Shown here: piece by piece, positions 18,053 to 27,067 of the stretch | How the letters are laid out: each line of letters begins with the position of its first letter | Position numbering within the stretch: position 1 is the stretch's first letter | Assembly: GCF_021728395.1 (NCBI RefSeq) | Contig: NZ_JAKKCM010000006.1 | Span: forward strand, 248,001-312,000 | Origin: Vibrio sp. J1-1 | GTDB lineage: Bacteria; Pseudomonadota; Gammaproteobacteria; Enterobacterales; Vibrionaceae | Length of the DNA stretch: 64,000 nt | Direction: 5' to 3' | The notes under the pieces: model-generated | What the model was told of the DNA's origin: nothing | Databases searched by the model: none | What the model saw: only the letters and a program-made list of their open reading frames with translations | Translations under genes and position numbers: made by a program

Positions 18053-18333
18053 GCTACATCTCTCTCTTTATCTAACTTGGTTTCTAAACGGTCGAATCGT
18101 CCGTTTATAGAATCTTTCAAATCATCTACGGCTTCCCGTAGTTCGTGCTTAGTGGCGTACTTTTCGGCGACATCACCGCGCAGTCGCTCAGTGGCTAGCT
18201 CATTGGCATGGATACGACGGTCATGGTCTCGGGCGGTGCTTTGCCCTTTATCCGTTCTGCCGAAAACCACATTGATGATGGCGATAAGCAGCGCTATCGT
18301 TGCCACAATCGCCGATATCCATGATGAATCCAT
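18049..18333 (-). CDS. Membrane-anchored coiled-coil protein in the lysis block
   Basis: A 94-aa protein with an N-terminal membrane helix (I-S-A-I-V-A-T-I-A-L-L-I-A-I-I-N-V-V-F) followed by a charged helix with heptads. This is the form of inner-membrane spanins or DUF2730-type phage proteins. It lies between a small hydrophobic gene and gpE. No outer-membrane lipoprotein partner was seen nested or adjacent, so spanin function is only a suggestion. Confidence 0.6.
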   Translation of the reverse strand: MDSSWISAIVATIALLIAIINVVFGRTDKGQSTARDHDRRIHANELATERLRGDVAEKYATKHELREAVDDLKDSINGRFDRLETKLDKERDVA

Positions 18334-18335
18334 CG

Positions 18336-18566
18336 CTATTCCTTCTGTGGAATTTCTTTTAAGCGTTTGCCTTGTAATGCGTTGATGATGTCGTCCACGG
18401 TTTCTTGCATCACATCATTGCTAGTTAAGCCTTTTAGGGTTTCTAAGCCCCACACCACTGAGCGTGTGGCGAAACGTTCAAGGATGATTGACCAACTGAT
18501 TTGAAAGAACAGACCTTTCAGTACTTCCAACAATGTCTTGCCAACGATTCCAGTTAAGAAATTCAT
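18336..18566 (-). CDS. Small hydrophobic phage protein, possible holin
   Basis: A 76-aa protein with a hydrophobic N-terminal 40 residues (F-L-T-G-I-V-G-K-T-L-L, then G-L-F-F-Q-I-S-W-S-I-I-L) and a charged C-terminus ending K-E-I-P-Q-K-E. It overlaps the endolysin gene by four bases, so the two are coupled. Endolysin neighbours of this size are often holins, but clear membrane topology is not visible. Confidence 0.5.
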   Translation of the reverse strand: MNFLTGIVGKTLLEVLKGLFFQISWSIILERFATRSVVWGLETLKGLTSNDVMQETVDDIINALQGKRLKEIPQKE

Positions 18567-19060
18567 GCTGCTTCTCCGATTAGGGATTGATATGCCTGTA
18601 GGTAATCTTCTGCTGTTGCTTTACCTGCGCTTGTGTTCCAGTACTTCTTCGCGTACCGAGCCAAACCTTCTAGGTCATCGGCTTCTGGCAAGGCTTCTGG
18701 GAACCGAATTAAATTGAGTCGTGCGGTTGCCACTGCGAACTCGGGTGAAATCACCATGTAACGAGGGTCTAAGTGCTCAACGGGGCAAAACATCGACAGT
18801 GCATCCAACAAGTGAGGGCGGCTGTTACCTAACCACTCGACAAGCCAGTTGAAGGTGGCTGGCTCCATTTGGGTAAAGCCCAATGCAGGACCACGTACTT
18901 GTTTTGAGTAAGTAAACTTTCCAGACTCATGGGCAATAATCATCAGGATCAGATTAATGGCCGCTTGAGTGTTCATTGTGCCTTTACCACCGGATGCCAT
19001 ATCTAAGTGGTCAAGGACTGGCTTCATGATTTTCTCAACAAAGAGCTTTGCTAAATTCAT
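18563..19060 (-). CDS. Phage endolysin (lysozyme/transglycosylase-like)
   Basis: A 165-aa protein; the start at 19060 (M-N-L-A-K-L-F) overlaps the upstream stop as ATGA, and the longer frame above it is out of context. A-H-E-S-G with Glu near residue 46 is a good catalytic acid in a lysozyme-like fold, followed by V-R-G-P-A-L-G-F-T-Q-M-E-P, the G-x-x-Q-x-x-P pattern of goose-type and soluble lytic transglycosylases. No signal peptide is present, so a holin would be needed for export. Confidence 0.75.
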   Translation of the reverse strand: MNLAKLFVEKIMKPVLDHLDMASGGKGTMNTQAAINLILMIIAHESGKFTYSKQVRGPALGFTQMEPATFNWLVEWLGNSRPHLLDALSMFCPVEHLDPRYMVISPEFAVATARLNLIRFPEALPEADDLEGLARYAKKYWNTSAGKATAEDYLQAYQSLIGEAA

Positions 19061-19278
19061 CGGGTCATTCGCTCCAATTCGCTTTGACACTGGGTGCAGT
19101 AGATGCAACCTGGTACTTTTTGGCGGCGTTTTTCTGGGATTGGGTCGCCACATTCGCCGCATTCATGTGCGCTTTCCCGTTCTTCAATTCGCTTAGCCCT
19201 TGCCAGTTGGTTGGCAAGCGCCACTTCTGTGAATTGGGTTTCAAGACCGCAGGCATGGTCGATAACATCTGCCATCAT
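19057..19278 (-). CDS. TraR/DksA-type zinc-finger protein
   Basis: A 73-aa protein with C-G-E-C-G-D-P-I-P followed 15 residues later by C-I-Y-C-T-Q-C-Q, the four-Cys zinc finger of the DksA/TraR family. Short phage members, such as P2 Orf82, bind near the RNA polymerase secondary channel region and are found in late operons. It is coupled to the endolysin gene by ATGA overlap. Two adjacent Met at the start leave a one-codon ambiguity. Confidence 0.85.
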   Translation of the reverse strand: MMADVIDHACGLETQFTEVALANQLARAKRIEERESAHECGECGDPIPEKRRQKVPGCIYCTQCQSELERMTR

Positions 19279-19287
19279 GCCTCCTTG

Positions 19288-19737
19288 TTATTGAACCAAA
19301 TCTTCGGTTTCATCCGGACGCAGGTACGGCACACCGTTGATGCTGACAAAGTCTGGGCTTGTCACCTCGAACGGCAGCTTGTGAACTAATGCACTACCTC
19401 CATTCGAATCGGCATCAAGTAGGTCAGAGATTTTGATACGACATCCGAAGGCTTCAATTTTGAGCTCATCTTTATCAATCTTGCCGTAGAACAGCGCGTC
19501 AAAATCAGGCATTCCACGCCAAGAGCCGGCTTGTTTCGCTGCTTTGCTCAACAGGTTGAATTGCTGCGTGGTCAGCTCCATTTCACCACTAGCCTCAACA
19601 TCTCCGTCGACGTAACCATCTGGCACACCAGAGGTTTTATTAACGGCGGAATTATCGGTAATGGATAACGAGACTTTTTGTGCTTTGAGCTTGTAGTCAC
19701 CCAAAGAGAAATGCATGTTCTTGCCAGAAATTCTCAT
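19288..19737 (-). CDS. Tail tube protein candidate (DUF2597 type)
   Basis: A 149-aa beta-rich protein directly after the sheath gene, the position of the tail tube (P2 FII). M-R-I-S-G-K-N-M-H-F then L-S-I-T-D-N-S-A and the V-D-G-D-V-E-A-S-G-E segment match the DUF2597-type proteins of HP1/K139-like phages. The tube role rests mainly on gene order and fold pattern. Confidence 0.75.
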   Translation of the reverse strand: MRISGKNMHFSLGDYKLKAQKVSLSITDNSAVNKTSGVPDGYVDGDVEASGEMELTTQQFNLLSKAAKQAGSWRGMPDFDALFYGKIDKDELKIEAFGCRIKISDLLDADSNGGSALVHKLPFEVTSPDFVSINGVPYLRPDETEDLVQ

Positions 19738-19740
19738 GGA

Positions 19741-20871
19741 TTACGCCTCCAAATCTGCTGGGTTAGTAAGATCAAGCGCGATGTTGACCACGATGTGTTT
19801 CGGGCAGTTATGAGGACGAACCATCAAACCTATCGACACTTTGGTTTTGGTTACCCACTGAATGGTGACGTCACCATCTTCTGGCGGCATGATTTCGCCA
19901 GGGAAGGTAATGCCGCCAACTTCTGTCGTTTTCGACATATCACGCATATCTTTGCGGAAGTAAGTGCGGTTCAGCTCAATGCTTGCAGGCGTTGAGTTAA
20001 GAATGCGGTCGGCAATACGTCGAATCGCTTTGATACGCACACGGCGGTTAAGCTTGTGCACCGGGCGAACGTATTCGAGGTACTGATAATCGCCGCCTTT
20101 GGCTTCCAATGTGGTTGCGTCCGACCAGTACACCCCTTCTAAATCGGCGTACCATTGCGGCAGTGAGTAACGTGCGTCGGCTAGCGTAGCGATGGTGCTC
20201 ATCTCTAATGCTTTGCCTGCGCTGTCCGTTGGCATGTCACCCAAACTCAATACTGAGCCTGTTGCGACACGCATTGGGCTGTCTGCTACCGTGACGTTTC
20301 GATCACATAGACGACCAGCAAGTACACCCACGTTATTGCCGTTAAGCTGAGGAACGGGTGTCACGAGGTTTGCAGAAACATCTTTCACCAGGTCAAGCAT
20401 GGCGGTTTCGTACTCTGCCCACGTTTGGCCTGTATCAGGGGTTGAATCAATGCCCGCACAAGCGGCGAGGAAGAACACCCAACGACCAAGTTTGCTAGTC
20501 AGCTCGGTTGCTTTCGACTGCATGTCATCAAACTGAGTTTTGACCGTGACTGGGTCACAAATGGCAATGCCTTCGAATGAGTCAGTCCGGTTCGCCAGAT
20601 CAACAGCATCTTGCCACGTATCATCTACACCTAAGCCGACAATCGCACCCGTCCAGTTTTGCTTACCGTTAAGCTGGGCGGCTTTCACGTTAAGACCAAG
20701 CGCATCATCTGCGACAACTTCGTCAAGGTTGGTCATGTTATTAATGCGGGTCACTTTGCTTTGCAGTTCTGCCTTGTCAGTGCGCCCGATGAAAAGCACG
20801 TGACGTTCTATCTCAGGGATACCGCCTTGTGCCAAATTGAGATTGTTAACCTCTACCTTTCCGGTTGCCAT
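19741..20871 (-). CDS. Contractile tail sheath protein (DUF2586 type)
   Basis: A 376-aa protein. The N-terminal E-I-E-R-H-V-L-F-I-G-R and central R-L-C-D-R-N-V-T-V-A-D-S-P segments and C-terminal strands fit the short sheath family of HP1-type phages. It precedes the tube gene by three bases and follows the S gene, as expected for sheath-tube order. A sheath with J, gp25-like and spike proteins shows that the virion is a myophage. Confidence 0.85.
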   Translation of the reverse strand: MATGKVEVNNLNLAQGGIPEIERHVLFIGRTDKAELQSKVTRINNMTNLDEVVADDALGLNVKAAQLNGKQNWTGAIVGLGVDDTWQDAVDLANRTDSFEGIAICDPVTVKTQFDDMQSKATELTSKLGRWVFFLAACAGIDSTPDTGQTWAEYETAMLDLVKDVSANLVTPVPQLNGNNVGVLAGRLCDRNVTVADSPMRVATGSVLSLGDMPTDSAGKALEMSTIATLADARYSLPQWYADLEGVYWSDATTLEAKGGDYQYLEYVRPVHKLNRRVRIKAIRRIADRILNSTPASIELNRTYFRKDMRDMSKTTEVGGITFPGEIMPPEDGDVTIQWVTKTKVSIGLMVRPHNCPKHIVVNIALDLTNPADLEA

Positions 20872-20874
20872 TGG

Positions 20875-21531
20875 TTATTTCCTCTGTTTTGCCTGCTCAA
20901 ATATCTTGATGAGCTGGCGGTTCACTTCACGTTCTTTACTACCGAGAATCTGACGCTCTGCTAATGGAATATCCCAACTGGTGATATTTGGCTGATTAGA
21001 GAGTTCTCGAATGAGCTGTCCTGCTTGTCCATGGGTGATGGTTGTCATCAACTCACGTAAGCTGGCTTTCTTTCGTCCTTTGCCGCTTTTTCTCGGTACC
21101 GTGTAACCCAGTTCTCTTAGCTTTCTCGCTTGCCCTTTGGTACAAGGTGCTGAGTAATCCGGTTTACCCCATCGCTTTTGCATTTGGCGCTTGGTCATTT
21201 TTTGCTTTTGACCAAGGTGGTGCCTTGCTGCGATTTTTGCGGTTAACTTGTTACTCCAAGTCAAATCAAGCTGGTTGGCGTTTCTCACATAAGGCGTTAA
21301 GCCCTTTGCCATCCGCTTTAAAACCTTGCCTTTCTTCTTTCCTTTCTTTGGTTGCAGAGCGCGTCCGTTAACGTCTTTTTGGGACCGAATGCGCTTTCTG
21401 GTATTGGTCGTTTCCCAACGTCCAAGGGTTTTCAGTATCCAGACTCGCTTTTTAGGTGGCAGAGCCAGCATGGCCAGCTTTTCCTGCATGTTGAGCACAT
21501 CGCGCTCATTGACCTTAATTTGCGGCTTCAT
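20875..21531 (-). CDS. S: Virion morphogenesis / tail completion protein S
   Basis: A 218-aa strongly basic protein (K/R-rich, with R-K-R-I-R-S-Q-K-D and A-R-K-L-R-E-L-G). This is the phage virion morphogenesis (tail S) family that joins the completed tail to the head. It overlaps the R gene by 17 nt. The length is somewhat above P2 gpS (about 150 aa), through a basic central insertion. Confidence 0.8.
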   Translation of the reverse strand: MKPQIKVNERDVLNMQEKLAMLALPPKKRVWILKTLGRWETTNTRKRIRSQKDVNGRALQPKKGKKKGKVLKRMAKGLTPYVRNANQLDLTWSNKLTAKIAARHHLGQKQKMTKRQMQKRWGKPDYSAPCTKGQARKLRELGYTVPRKSGKGRKKASLRELMTTITHGQAGQLIRELSNQPNITSWDIPLAERQILGSKEREVNRQLIKIFEQAKQRK

Positions 21532-22006
21532 TCACCAACTCCGCTTCTTCTGCGGTGTAGATTTCAACGGCCTGCACTCGGTAGGTTTCCCCTCGCCAAG
21601 TGATCATTCCCGCGGGGTCAGGGATCAGCTCAATCGGCTCCATCATTTCCAATTCAATGGCAACGTCGGCTACCTCACTGCTGATCACATCAACCGAAAG
21701 GTCTGGGTCGCCTAACTCATCTTCATTACGCGTGGTGTCGTAATCGCTCAGCCAACAGGCAACCAAAGCAAGTAAACAGCGAGGGTCGAGAAGTCGGTGC
21801 GGAAACTCTTCAATACTGATCACTGCGTTGTACTTCCAATGACAAGCGATATAACCGCCGTTCCCTCGGTCTTCACCGTTTGGCACGATGGAGCCATTTT
21901 CCTGCCAGGCATCGATTTTGTTATCGAGCACATTGGAATTCAGGTGACTGACGATGTAATCCGTCAGGTGTTCCAGCTTGGTTTTGTTGTAAGTGGTTTC
22001 GCTCAT
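21515..22006 (-). CDS. R: Tail completion protein R
   Basis: A 163-aa protein in the P2 gpR position, needed to finish the tail end that meets the head. It overlaps both L (four bases) and S (17 bases). The acidic composition and C-terminal R-V-Q-A-V-E-I-Y-T-A-E-E segment are typical. Confidence 0.75.
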   Translation of the reverse strand: MSETTYNKTKLEHLTDYIVSHLNSNVLDNKIDAWQENGSIVPNGEDRGNGGYIACHWKYNAVISIEEFPHRLLDPRCLLALVACWLSDYDTTRNEDELGDPDLSVDVISSEVADVAIELEMMEPIELIPDPAGMITWRGETYRVQAVEIYTAEEAELVNEAAN

Positions 22007-22422
22007 ATCGAGTCAATCCCATTCGCACTGCGGCCAAGGAGCGCACGCACATCTTTGTTACTCTGGGCGAGAAAACGTGCCTCTTGTTCCGGTTCATCCG
22101 TTGCCACGCTTTCACCTTCTTTTCGGCGGTCTTGGGTCGCAAACTCTTTCAGCAGCTCGGCGTGAGCCCGACCATAAACCGCACGTTTGTAGAGCATGAT
22201 TTTCGGGTTGCTCAGCACTGGCTTTTCACCATCTACGATCAAGCTTTCTAATCGTTCTTGAATATTCAGCGCGGCGATGGTCACCGCGTAGTTCAAAGAG
22301 TCGTTATCAAACGTATGGGGAACACGGCGTAAACTGCGGAATTCAGCCGTGGATAAATCCGGCCATCCTTCACCTGGTATGGCGATATCGACTGCGCTGT
22401 TAACATTTCCGCCAAAGCTCAT
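22003..22422 (-). CDS. L: Head completion protein L
   Basis: A 139-aa protein. It has P-G-E-G-W-P-D-L-S-T-A-E-F-R-S-L-R near the start and Y-K-R-A-V-Y-G-R-A-H-A-E-L-L in the middle, both characteristic of gpL. It closes the capsid after packaging, under the tail attachment site. Confidence 0.85.
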   Translation of the reverse strand: MSFGGNVNSAVDIAIPGEGWPDLSTAEFRSLRRVPHTFDNDSLNYAVTIAALNIQERLESLIVDGEKPVLSNPKIMLYKRAVYGRAHAELLKEFATQDRRKEGESVATDEPEQEARFLAQSNKDVRALLGRSANGIDSI

Positions 22423-22449
22423 AACGGTTCCTTGCTTATTTAAATTAGG

Positions 22450-22520
22450 GCGCCTCTAGCCACTGGGTCGACGGTATCGAGTTAGCCGGTTGGCTTCTCT
22501 TACCTCACCAGCCGAGGCGC
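22450..22520 (-). other. Stem-loop region between the M and L genes
   Basis: GCGCCTC (22450-22456) pairs perfectly with GAGGCGC (22514-22520), and AGCCGGTTGGCT forms an inner hairpin. It fills the only sizeable gap (114 nt) in the leftward late operon, just upstream of the L Shine-Dalgarno. There is no T-tract, so RNA processing or stabilisation is more likely than termination. Confidence 0.45.
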
Positions 22521-22536
22521 GGTGGCGTAGGAGTCT

Positions 22537-23253
22537 TTACAGATTCTTGCCTTCGTTAATGGCGCGAATACGGGCTTCAATCTTTTTGATTTGGGTACCC
22601 ACCCCCACTTTGCTGTTCTTATCGTGCGCGTGTTGAAGCAGAGCCAAGGCTTTTTCTAACGTTTCTACGTTGCCAACCGCAGTGGCTTGCGGCTGGCCTT
22701 CTTCATTTCGAATCAGGTATAAACCCGCGAACTTGTACCACTTGGCGTGAACCTTCTCGTGCAAGCGCCACTCTTTCTCTACCTTCTCGAATACCTGGGA
22801 GAAATAAGGTTCGATGGAATGACCACGTTCGGATTCAATCTCCGCCCATGCCAACACTTCGTCAGCACAGAACGTCGGCCAGTCACGGCGGAAGTTTTCT
22901 GGCGTTGGTAAGTCCAGCTCAATGGCTTTCATGCACCAATCAATCGCCGTATCCAGTTCTTTAACGTCGAATAGCCAAACCACCATGTTGGTAAAGATTG
23001 GGTTTTCGAACGCTTCGCCACTTTCTAAGTAGGCTTGAACATACGGCTTGTACTTCGGTACCAGTACTTCACGTTTGTGCTTAATTCGATCAGCGATGGC
23101 GTTGAATGAGCGCAAATACTTGCGGTCTTCTTCAAACTCAATCAGTTTGATGTGCAGGCTGTCGGTATCTGCACCGGAAACGGCTTCCGGTGCAGACTGG
23201 TTAGCTTGCTGTTCAATGAGCTTTCGGCGCTGTTTTGCTAATGGGCTAACCAT
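22537..23253 (-). CDS. M: Terminase small subunit M
   Basis: A 238-aa protein of the P2 gpM family (M-V-S-P-L-A-K-Q-R-R-K-L start). In P2 it carries the cos endonuclease partner activity with ATPase P. The C-terminal Ala-rich helical region (L-E-K-A-L-A-L-L-Q-H-A-H-D) is typical. It lies 10 nt after the capsid gene. Confidence 0.85.
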   Translation of the reverse strand: MVSPLAKQRRKLIEQQANQSAPEAVSGADTDSLHIKLIEFEEDRKYLRSFNAIADRIKHKREVLVPKYKPYVQAYLESGEAFENPIFTNMVVWLFDVKELDTAIDWCMKAIELDLPTPENFRRDWPTFCADEVLAWAEIESERGHSIEPYFSQVFEKVEKEWRLHEKVHAKWYKFAGLYLIRNEEGQPQATAVGNVETLEKALALLQHAHDKNSKVGVGTQIKKIEARIRAINEGKNL

Positions 23254-23263
23254 GCATTACTCC

Positions 23264-24268
23264 TTAAGCTACAGGCTCAACAACGGTGACCGCTTCAATC
23301 GCAGCGAACTTGTTCAGGTTGCCGATTGCATAGCCTTCCATACGGATGTGGTTTTGCTTGAAGCGAAGCTCGTCTTCGTCATTCTTCTGCTTGCGCCACT
23401 GCGTCCCTTCCTGAGTAAGAATTTGCAGGTTTTTAGTGTTGGTTACCCAAACCATATCGGCAGGGAAGAACGGCGGCGTATAGGCCTTTTTACCCGCAAT
23501 GGTTTTGGCTAACTGCTGCGCGGCTTTGTGTTCCGTTGGTGTGTTTGCTGATTCCAGTAAGCGATGCTGCTCTGCTGCGACCAGGTTGGAACCGACGAGA
23601 ACCACTAGATCAGGGTCTTGACGGTGCTCTGGTGCAATCGTGGTATTGATCAGGTCTTGAACCAACGAATCTAGGTTTTTGTATGAATCCGCGGCTGCGC
23701 CTGTTGGGTCGAGTTGGGCTGAAGCAAGAACTTGGCTCGCTTTCTTCTCTTTCGCGATGGTTAACCAACCTTTGTTAACATCCTGACCAAGCGGATTAGC
23801 AACTGGGTCAGTGTTGGCTGCGATAGACGTACCATTAAAGCCAACGCGCAACATGTCCAGTGCGAAACGGCGAGAGATGGCGTTTTTCATCATGGTCAAC
23901 CATTGGCCTTTTGAGCCTGAGTTTGCCCACTGAGTCATGGTTTCCCACAAGATATGTGCGCCAGAATCCGTCTTTGTCAGCTCGTAAGTATTACCACTTT
24001 GACCGACTTCAACGCTAAAGCGACCACTGTCTTTACGACCTGTAGACAGGCCATCATCACCCACATCAACAACCTGGCCTTTAATTTGCTGAACTGGCAG
24101 CAATGAGACCATGCCAAGGAAAGCATCAGACTCCATGATCGCCTGACGAAGTTTGGTTTCCATTGGAGGCGTCAGGTTAAATGACTGAGTACCCTGCGGA
24201 GCATTTGCCGCTGCTAACGTTGCTGCACAAAACTCTTGTAGGTAGGTGGTAGATAGTGCATTCAGCAT
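23264..24268 (-). CDS. N: Major capsid protein N
   Basis: A 334-aa protein of the P2 capsid family (HK97 fold). The N-terminal M-L-N-A-L-S-T-T-Y-L-Q-E-F part would be cleaved by gpO. Motifs include L-L-P-V-Q-Q-I-K-G-Q-V-V-D-V-G, R-R-F-A-L-D-M-L-R-V-G-F-N-G and I-R-M-E-G-Y-A-I. It abuts the scaffold gene with overlapping stop/start. Confidence 0.95.
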   Translation of the reverse strand: MLNALSTTYLQEFCAATLAAANAPQGTQSFNLTPPMETKLRQAIMESDAFLGMVSLLPVQQIKGQVVDVGDDGLSTGRKDSGRFSVEVGQSGNTYELTKTDSGAHILWETMTQWANSGSKGQWLTMMKNAISRRFALDMLRVGFNGTSIAANTDPVANPLGQDVNKGWLTIAKEKKASQVLASAQLDPTGAAADSYKNLDSLVQDLINTTIAPEHRQDPDLVVLVGSNLVAAEQHRLLESANTPTEHKAAQQLAKTIAGKKAYTPPFFPADMVWVTNTKNLQILTQEGTQWRKQKNDEDELRFKQNHIRMEGYAIGNLNKFAAIEAVTVVEPVA

Positions 24269-25146
24269 TAAAAAATCTCCTCAGATGAGAACTTCTCACT
24301 GGTACCCGATGGGTTCGGCTCTTGGCCTGGTACTTCCTGTGAAAGTTCAGCGAATTTCGTTTCGAGACCGTTCACTTTCTCAGTTAACGGTTTTAGCTTT
24401 TCGTCCAGAGTGGCAGAGAACTGCTCAACGGTTGCGCCTTTTTCTTCTGGCTCTGGTGTTTCTGGTTCGTCTTGCAAGTTGAACTCTTCTTTCAGTTCTT
24501 GCTTGAACTCACCTTTGAATGCAGAAAACTGCTCTTTCAGTGCTGCTTTAAGTTGCTCTTCAGTCACTTCGGTATCCTCGTCTATTGATGGAGTTTCTGG
24601 CACTTCATCGCCAGAAGAGAAAAATTCATTAAATGCCGCGAAAAAGCGGTCTTTGCGCGTGAAGCACTCGGAAAAATCGACTTCTTCCAATGCACTGCAC
24701 TCTAATTCGGTGGTTTCGCCAGATGTACGAGAGAATTGAAGGAGCGAGGTACCTGTGGAGGCTGGGGAGTCAGTCGCAGCTAGGCCCATTAAATAGCAAC
24801 GCCCTTCGCCCTTGTAATCGGGATTTGGCTCGATGGATGTGAACAGCTTTTGCTTTTTGCGGTTGGCTTCCAGCATGAATTCATTTGGCTCAAGCTTCGC
24901 GAACAGACGTAATTTGCCATCTTCTTCTTCAGCTTTAAGCTCAACAACATTGCCCCAGTTTTCACCGTAGCCATAGAATCGACGGTGCTCTGGCCAGATT
25001 AGTGCGGTGTACTCTTTCGGGTCATAGCTTGCCGCCATTTGCTCAATCCAATCACGGGTAATCTTACGCCCGTCTACGGTTGGCCCCTCAGTAGCAATGA
25101 TTTTCCAGTCACTAATCTTTGGCATTTTGGTACTCAAACTTGTCAT
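24268..25146 (-). CDS. O: Capsid scaffold/protease O
   Basis: A 292-aa two-domain protein. Residues 1-150 form the serine protease, with V-D-G-R (Asp25), W-P-E-H-R (His54) and L-F-T-S-I (Ser104) in the order and spacing of the P2 gpO catalytic residues. Residues about 190-275 are acidic and coiled, the scaffolding part. It opens the leftward late operon, divergent from P across a 145-bp control region. Confidence 0.9.
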   Translation of the reverse strand: MTSLSTKMPKISDWKIIATEGPTVDGRKITRDWIEQMAASYDPKEYTALIWPEHRRFYGYGENWGNVVELKAEEEDGKLRLFAKLEPNEFMLEANRKKQKLFTSIEPNPDYKGEGRCYLMGLAATDSPASTGTSLLQFSRTSGETTELECSALEEVDFSECFTRKDRFFAAFNEFFSSGDEVPETPSIDEDTEVTEEQLKAALKEQFSAFKGEFKQELKEEFNLQDEPETPEPEEKGATVEQFSATLDEKLKPLTEKVNGLETKFAELSQEVPGQEPNPSGTSEKFSSEEIF

Positions 25147-25212
25147 TCACATATCGGTGTGAGCAAACAATACGCCTTTGAATAACGGCTTTCAGCCACT
25201 TCAATTCCTACC

Positions 25213-25239
25213 AATTCGGATTTAACCAAAATCCGAATT
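25213..25239. promoter_or_regulatory. Perfect 11-bp palindrome between the divergent O and P late operons
   Basis: AATTCGGATTT and AAATCCGAATT are exact reverse complements around a 5-bp spacer, centred between the O start (25146) and P start (25292). No T-tract is present. Divergent late promoters in P2-type phages carry dyad sites for the Ogr activator, whose gene lies nearby at 28171; binding here is inferred. The sequence is unlike the P2 TGT-N12-ACA type. Confidence 0.5.
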
Positions 25240-25291
25240 TTCAGGAACTTATCTAGGTCATCTGCAAGTTTTCGGCGCGTATGATGCAGCT

Positions 25292-27067
25292 ATGGCATAT
25301 TCAGATGAAATAAGAGAAGCCGCGAAAAAGCTCTATTTACGCGGTGTTCCTCCGAAAGAAATTGCAGCGCAACTGAACCTCAATAGTGAGCGCATCCTTT
25401 ATACCTGGGCGGAGAAATTCGGCTGGGCTTTGTTGTTGGATGAATTGTCTGTAGAGCAGATGATTAACCGCCGTTTAGCGGTGCTGATAGATAAGGATGA
25501 GAAAACCGATCAGCAGCTCAAGGAGATGGACAAGCTTATCGATCACCACGTTAAGCTGTTAAAAGCTCACGCTGATGCAAAAACCAAAGCAGAGCGACAC
25601 CTTTCGCAAGGCAGCTCACCAAAGAGCAATGGTGGCTCATCAAAACAAAGCAGCAGTAACGGCGAGCGTAAAAGAAGCCGCAAGAAGAACAGCATTGAGC
25701 ACCTAACAGAAGATGACTTTAAAGGCTGGCATGAATCCCTGTTCGAGTACCAGCACACGATGCGCAACAACATCAAACAGCGTATTCGTAATATTCTCAA
25801 GTCTCGCCAGATTGGTGCTACTTACTATTTCAGTGGTGAAGCCTTAGAAGATGCGATTCTGACTGGTGATAACCAAATTTTTCTTTCTGCATCACGCGCA
25901 CAGGCTGAAGTTTTCCGCAGCTACATCATTGCGATTGGTAAAGAGTTCTTAAACATCGAGTTAACCGGCAATCCTATTATTCTTTCCAACGGTGCCGAAC
26001 TGCGCTTTTTGTCCACAAACAGCAAAACCGCACAGAGTTACCACGGCCACGTTTATGTCGATGAATACTTCTGGATCCCTAAGTTCGATGAGCTGAACAA
26101 ACTTGCTTCGGCGATGGCAACGCATAAGAAGTGGCGCAAAACTTACTTTTCTACGCCATCTTCTAAAATGCACCAGGCTTACCCATTCTGGACTGGAGAC
26201 CAGTGGCGCAAAGGCAAAGACTCTCGCGCCAACGTTGAATTCCCGACTTTTGCTGAATTCCGAGACGGTGGCCGACTCTGCCCAGACAAACAGTGGCGTT
26301 ATGTTGTCACTATTGAAGATGCCGCTAATGGTGGCTGTGACCTATTCGACATTGACGAACTGCGCGAAGAATACAGCGATGATGATTTCAAAAATCTGTT
26401 TATGTGTGTGTTTGTCGATGGTTCGTTGTCTGTATTCAAATTCTCTGACCTTGAAAAAGGCATGGTGGATGCCGCTCACTGGCAAGACTTCAAACCAAAT
26501 AACAAACGCCCTTTTGCCACTCGGGAAGTTTGGTTAGGTTACGACCCAAGCCGCACCCGAGACAATGCCTGTTTGGTGGTTGTCGCTCCGCCTGTCGTAG
26601 CTGGCGAACGTTTCCGTGTATTAGAAAAGCACTATTGGAAAGGTCTGAACTTCCAATATCACGTAGCGGAAATAGACAAAGTCTTTCAGCGCTACAAAGT
26701 GACTTACATCGGAGTCGACACCACGGGTATTGGCGGCGGTGTTTGGGACTTAATTTCTAAGAAATACCCACGTGAAGCTCACGCCATCCACTACAGCAAC
26801 GAAAACAAAAACCGCTTGGTAATGAAGATGATTGACGTCGTAGAAGCCAAACGCCTGCAGTTTGATGCCGAACACAAAGACATTGCCATGGCGTTTATGG
26901 CGATTAAGCGCGTCCCAACGGCCAGCGGTAACGCCATGACCTTTAAAGCAGAACGCAGCGAAACGACCGGACACGCCGATGCATTCTGGGCAATCTCTCA
27001 CGCTATCATTAACGAGCCGTTAGATCACTCAACACCAACTAAATCAACCTGGGCCACTGCAGCATGA
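25292..27067 (+). CDS. P: Terminase large subunit (ATPase) P
   Basis: A 591-aa protein of the P2 gpP family. Residues 1-50 form a helix-turn-helix ([13 protein letters not shown]). The ATPase core has S-R-Q-I-G-A-T (Walker A-like, near residue 173) and H-V-Y-V-D-E-Y-F-W (Walker B). A C-terminal nuclease-like fold contains G-Y-D-P-S-R and [10 protein letters not shown]. It overlaps Q by four bases. Confidence 0.95.
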   Translation: MAYSDEIREAAKKLYLRGVPPKEIAAQLNLNSERILYTWAEKFGWALLLDELSVEQMINRRLAVLIDKDEKTDQQLKEMDKLIDHHVKLLKAHADAKTKAERHLSQGSSPKSNGGSSKQSSSNGERKRSRKKNSIEHLTEDDFKGWHESLFEYQHTMRNNIKQRIRNILKSRQIGATYYFSGEALEDAILTGDNQIFLSASRAQAEVFRSYIIAIGKEFLNIELTGNPIILSNGAELRFLSTNSKTAQSYHGHVYVDEYFWIPKFDELNKLASAMATHKKWRKTYFSTPSSKMHQAYPFWTGDQWRKGKDSRANVEFPTFAEFRDGGRLCPDKQWRYVVTIEDAANGGCDLFDIDELREEYSDDDFKNLFMCVFVDGSLSVFKFSDLEKGMVDAAHWQDFKPNNKRPFATREVWLGYDPSRTRDNACLVVVAPPVVAGERFRVLEKHYWKGLNFQYHVAEIDKVFQRYKVTYIGVDTTGIGGGVWDLISKKYPREAHAIHYSNENKNRLVMKMIDVVEAKRLQFDAEHKDIAMAFMAIKRVPTASGNAMTFKAERSETTGHADAFWAISHAIINEPLDHSTPTKSTWATAA

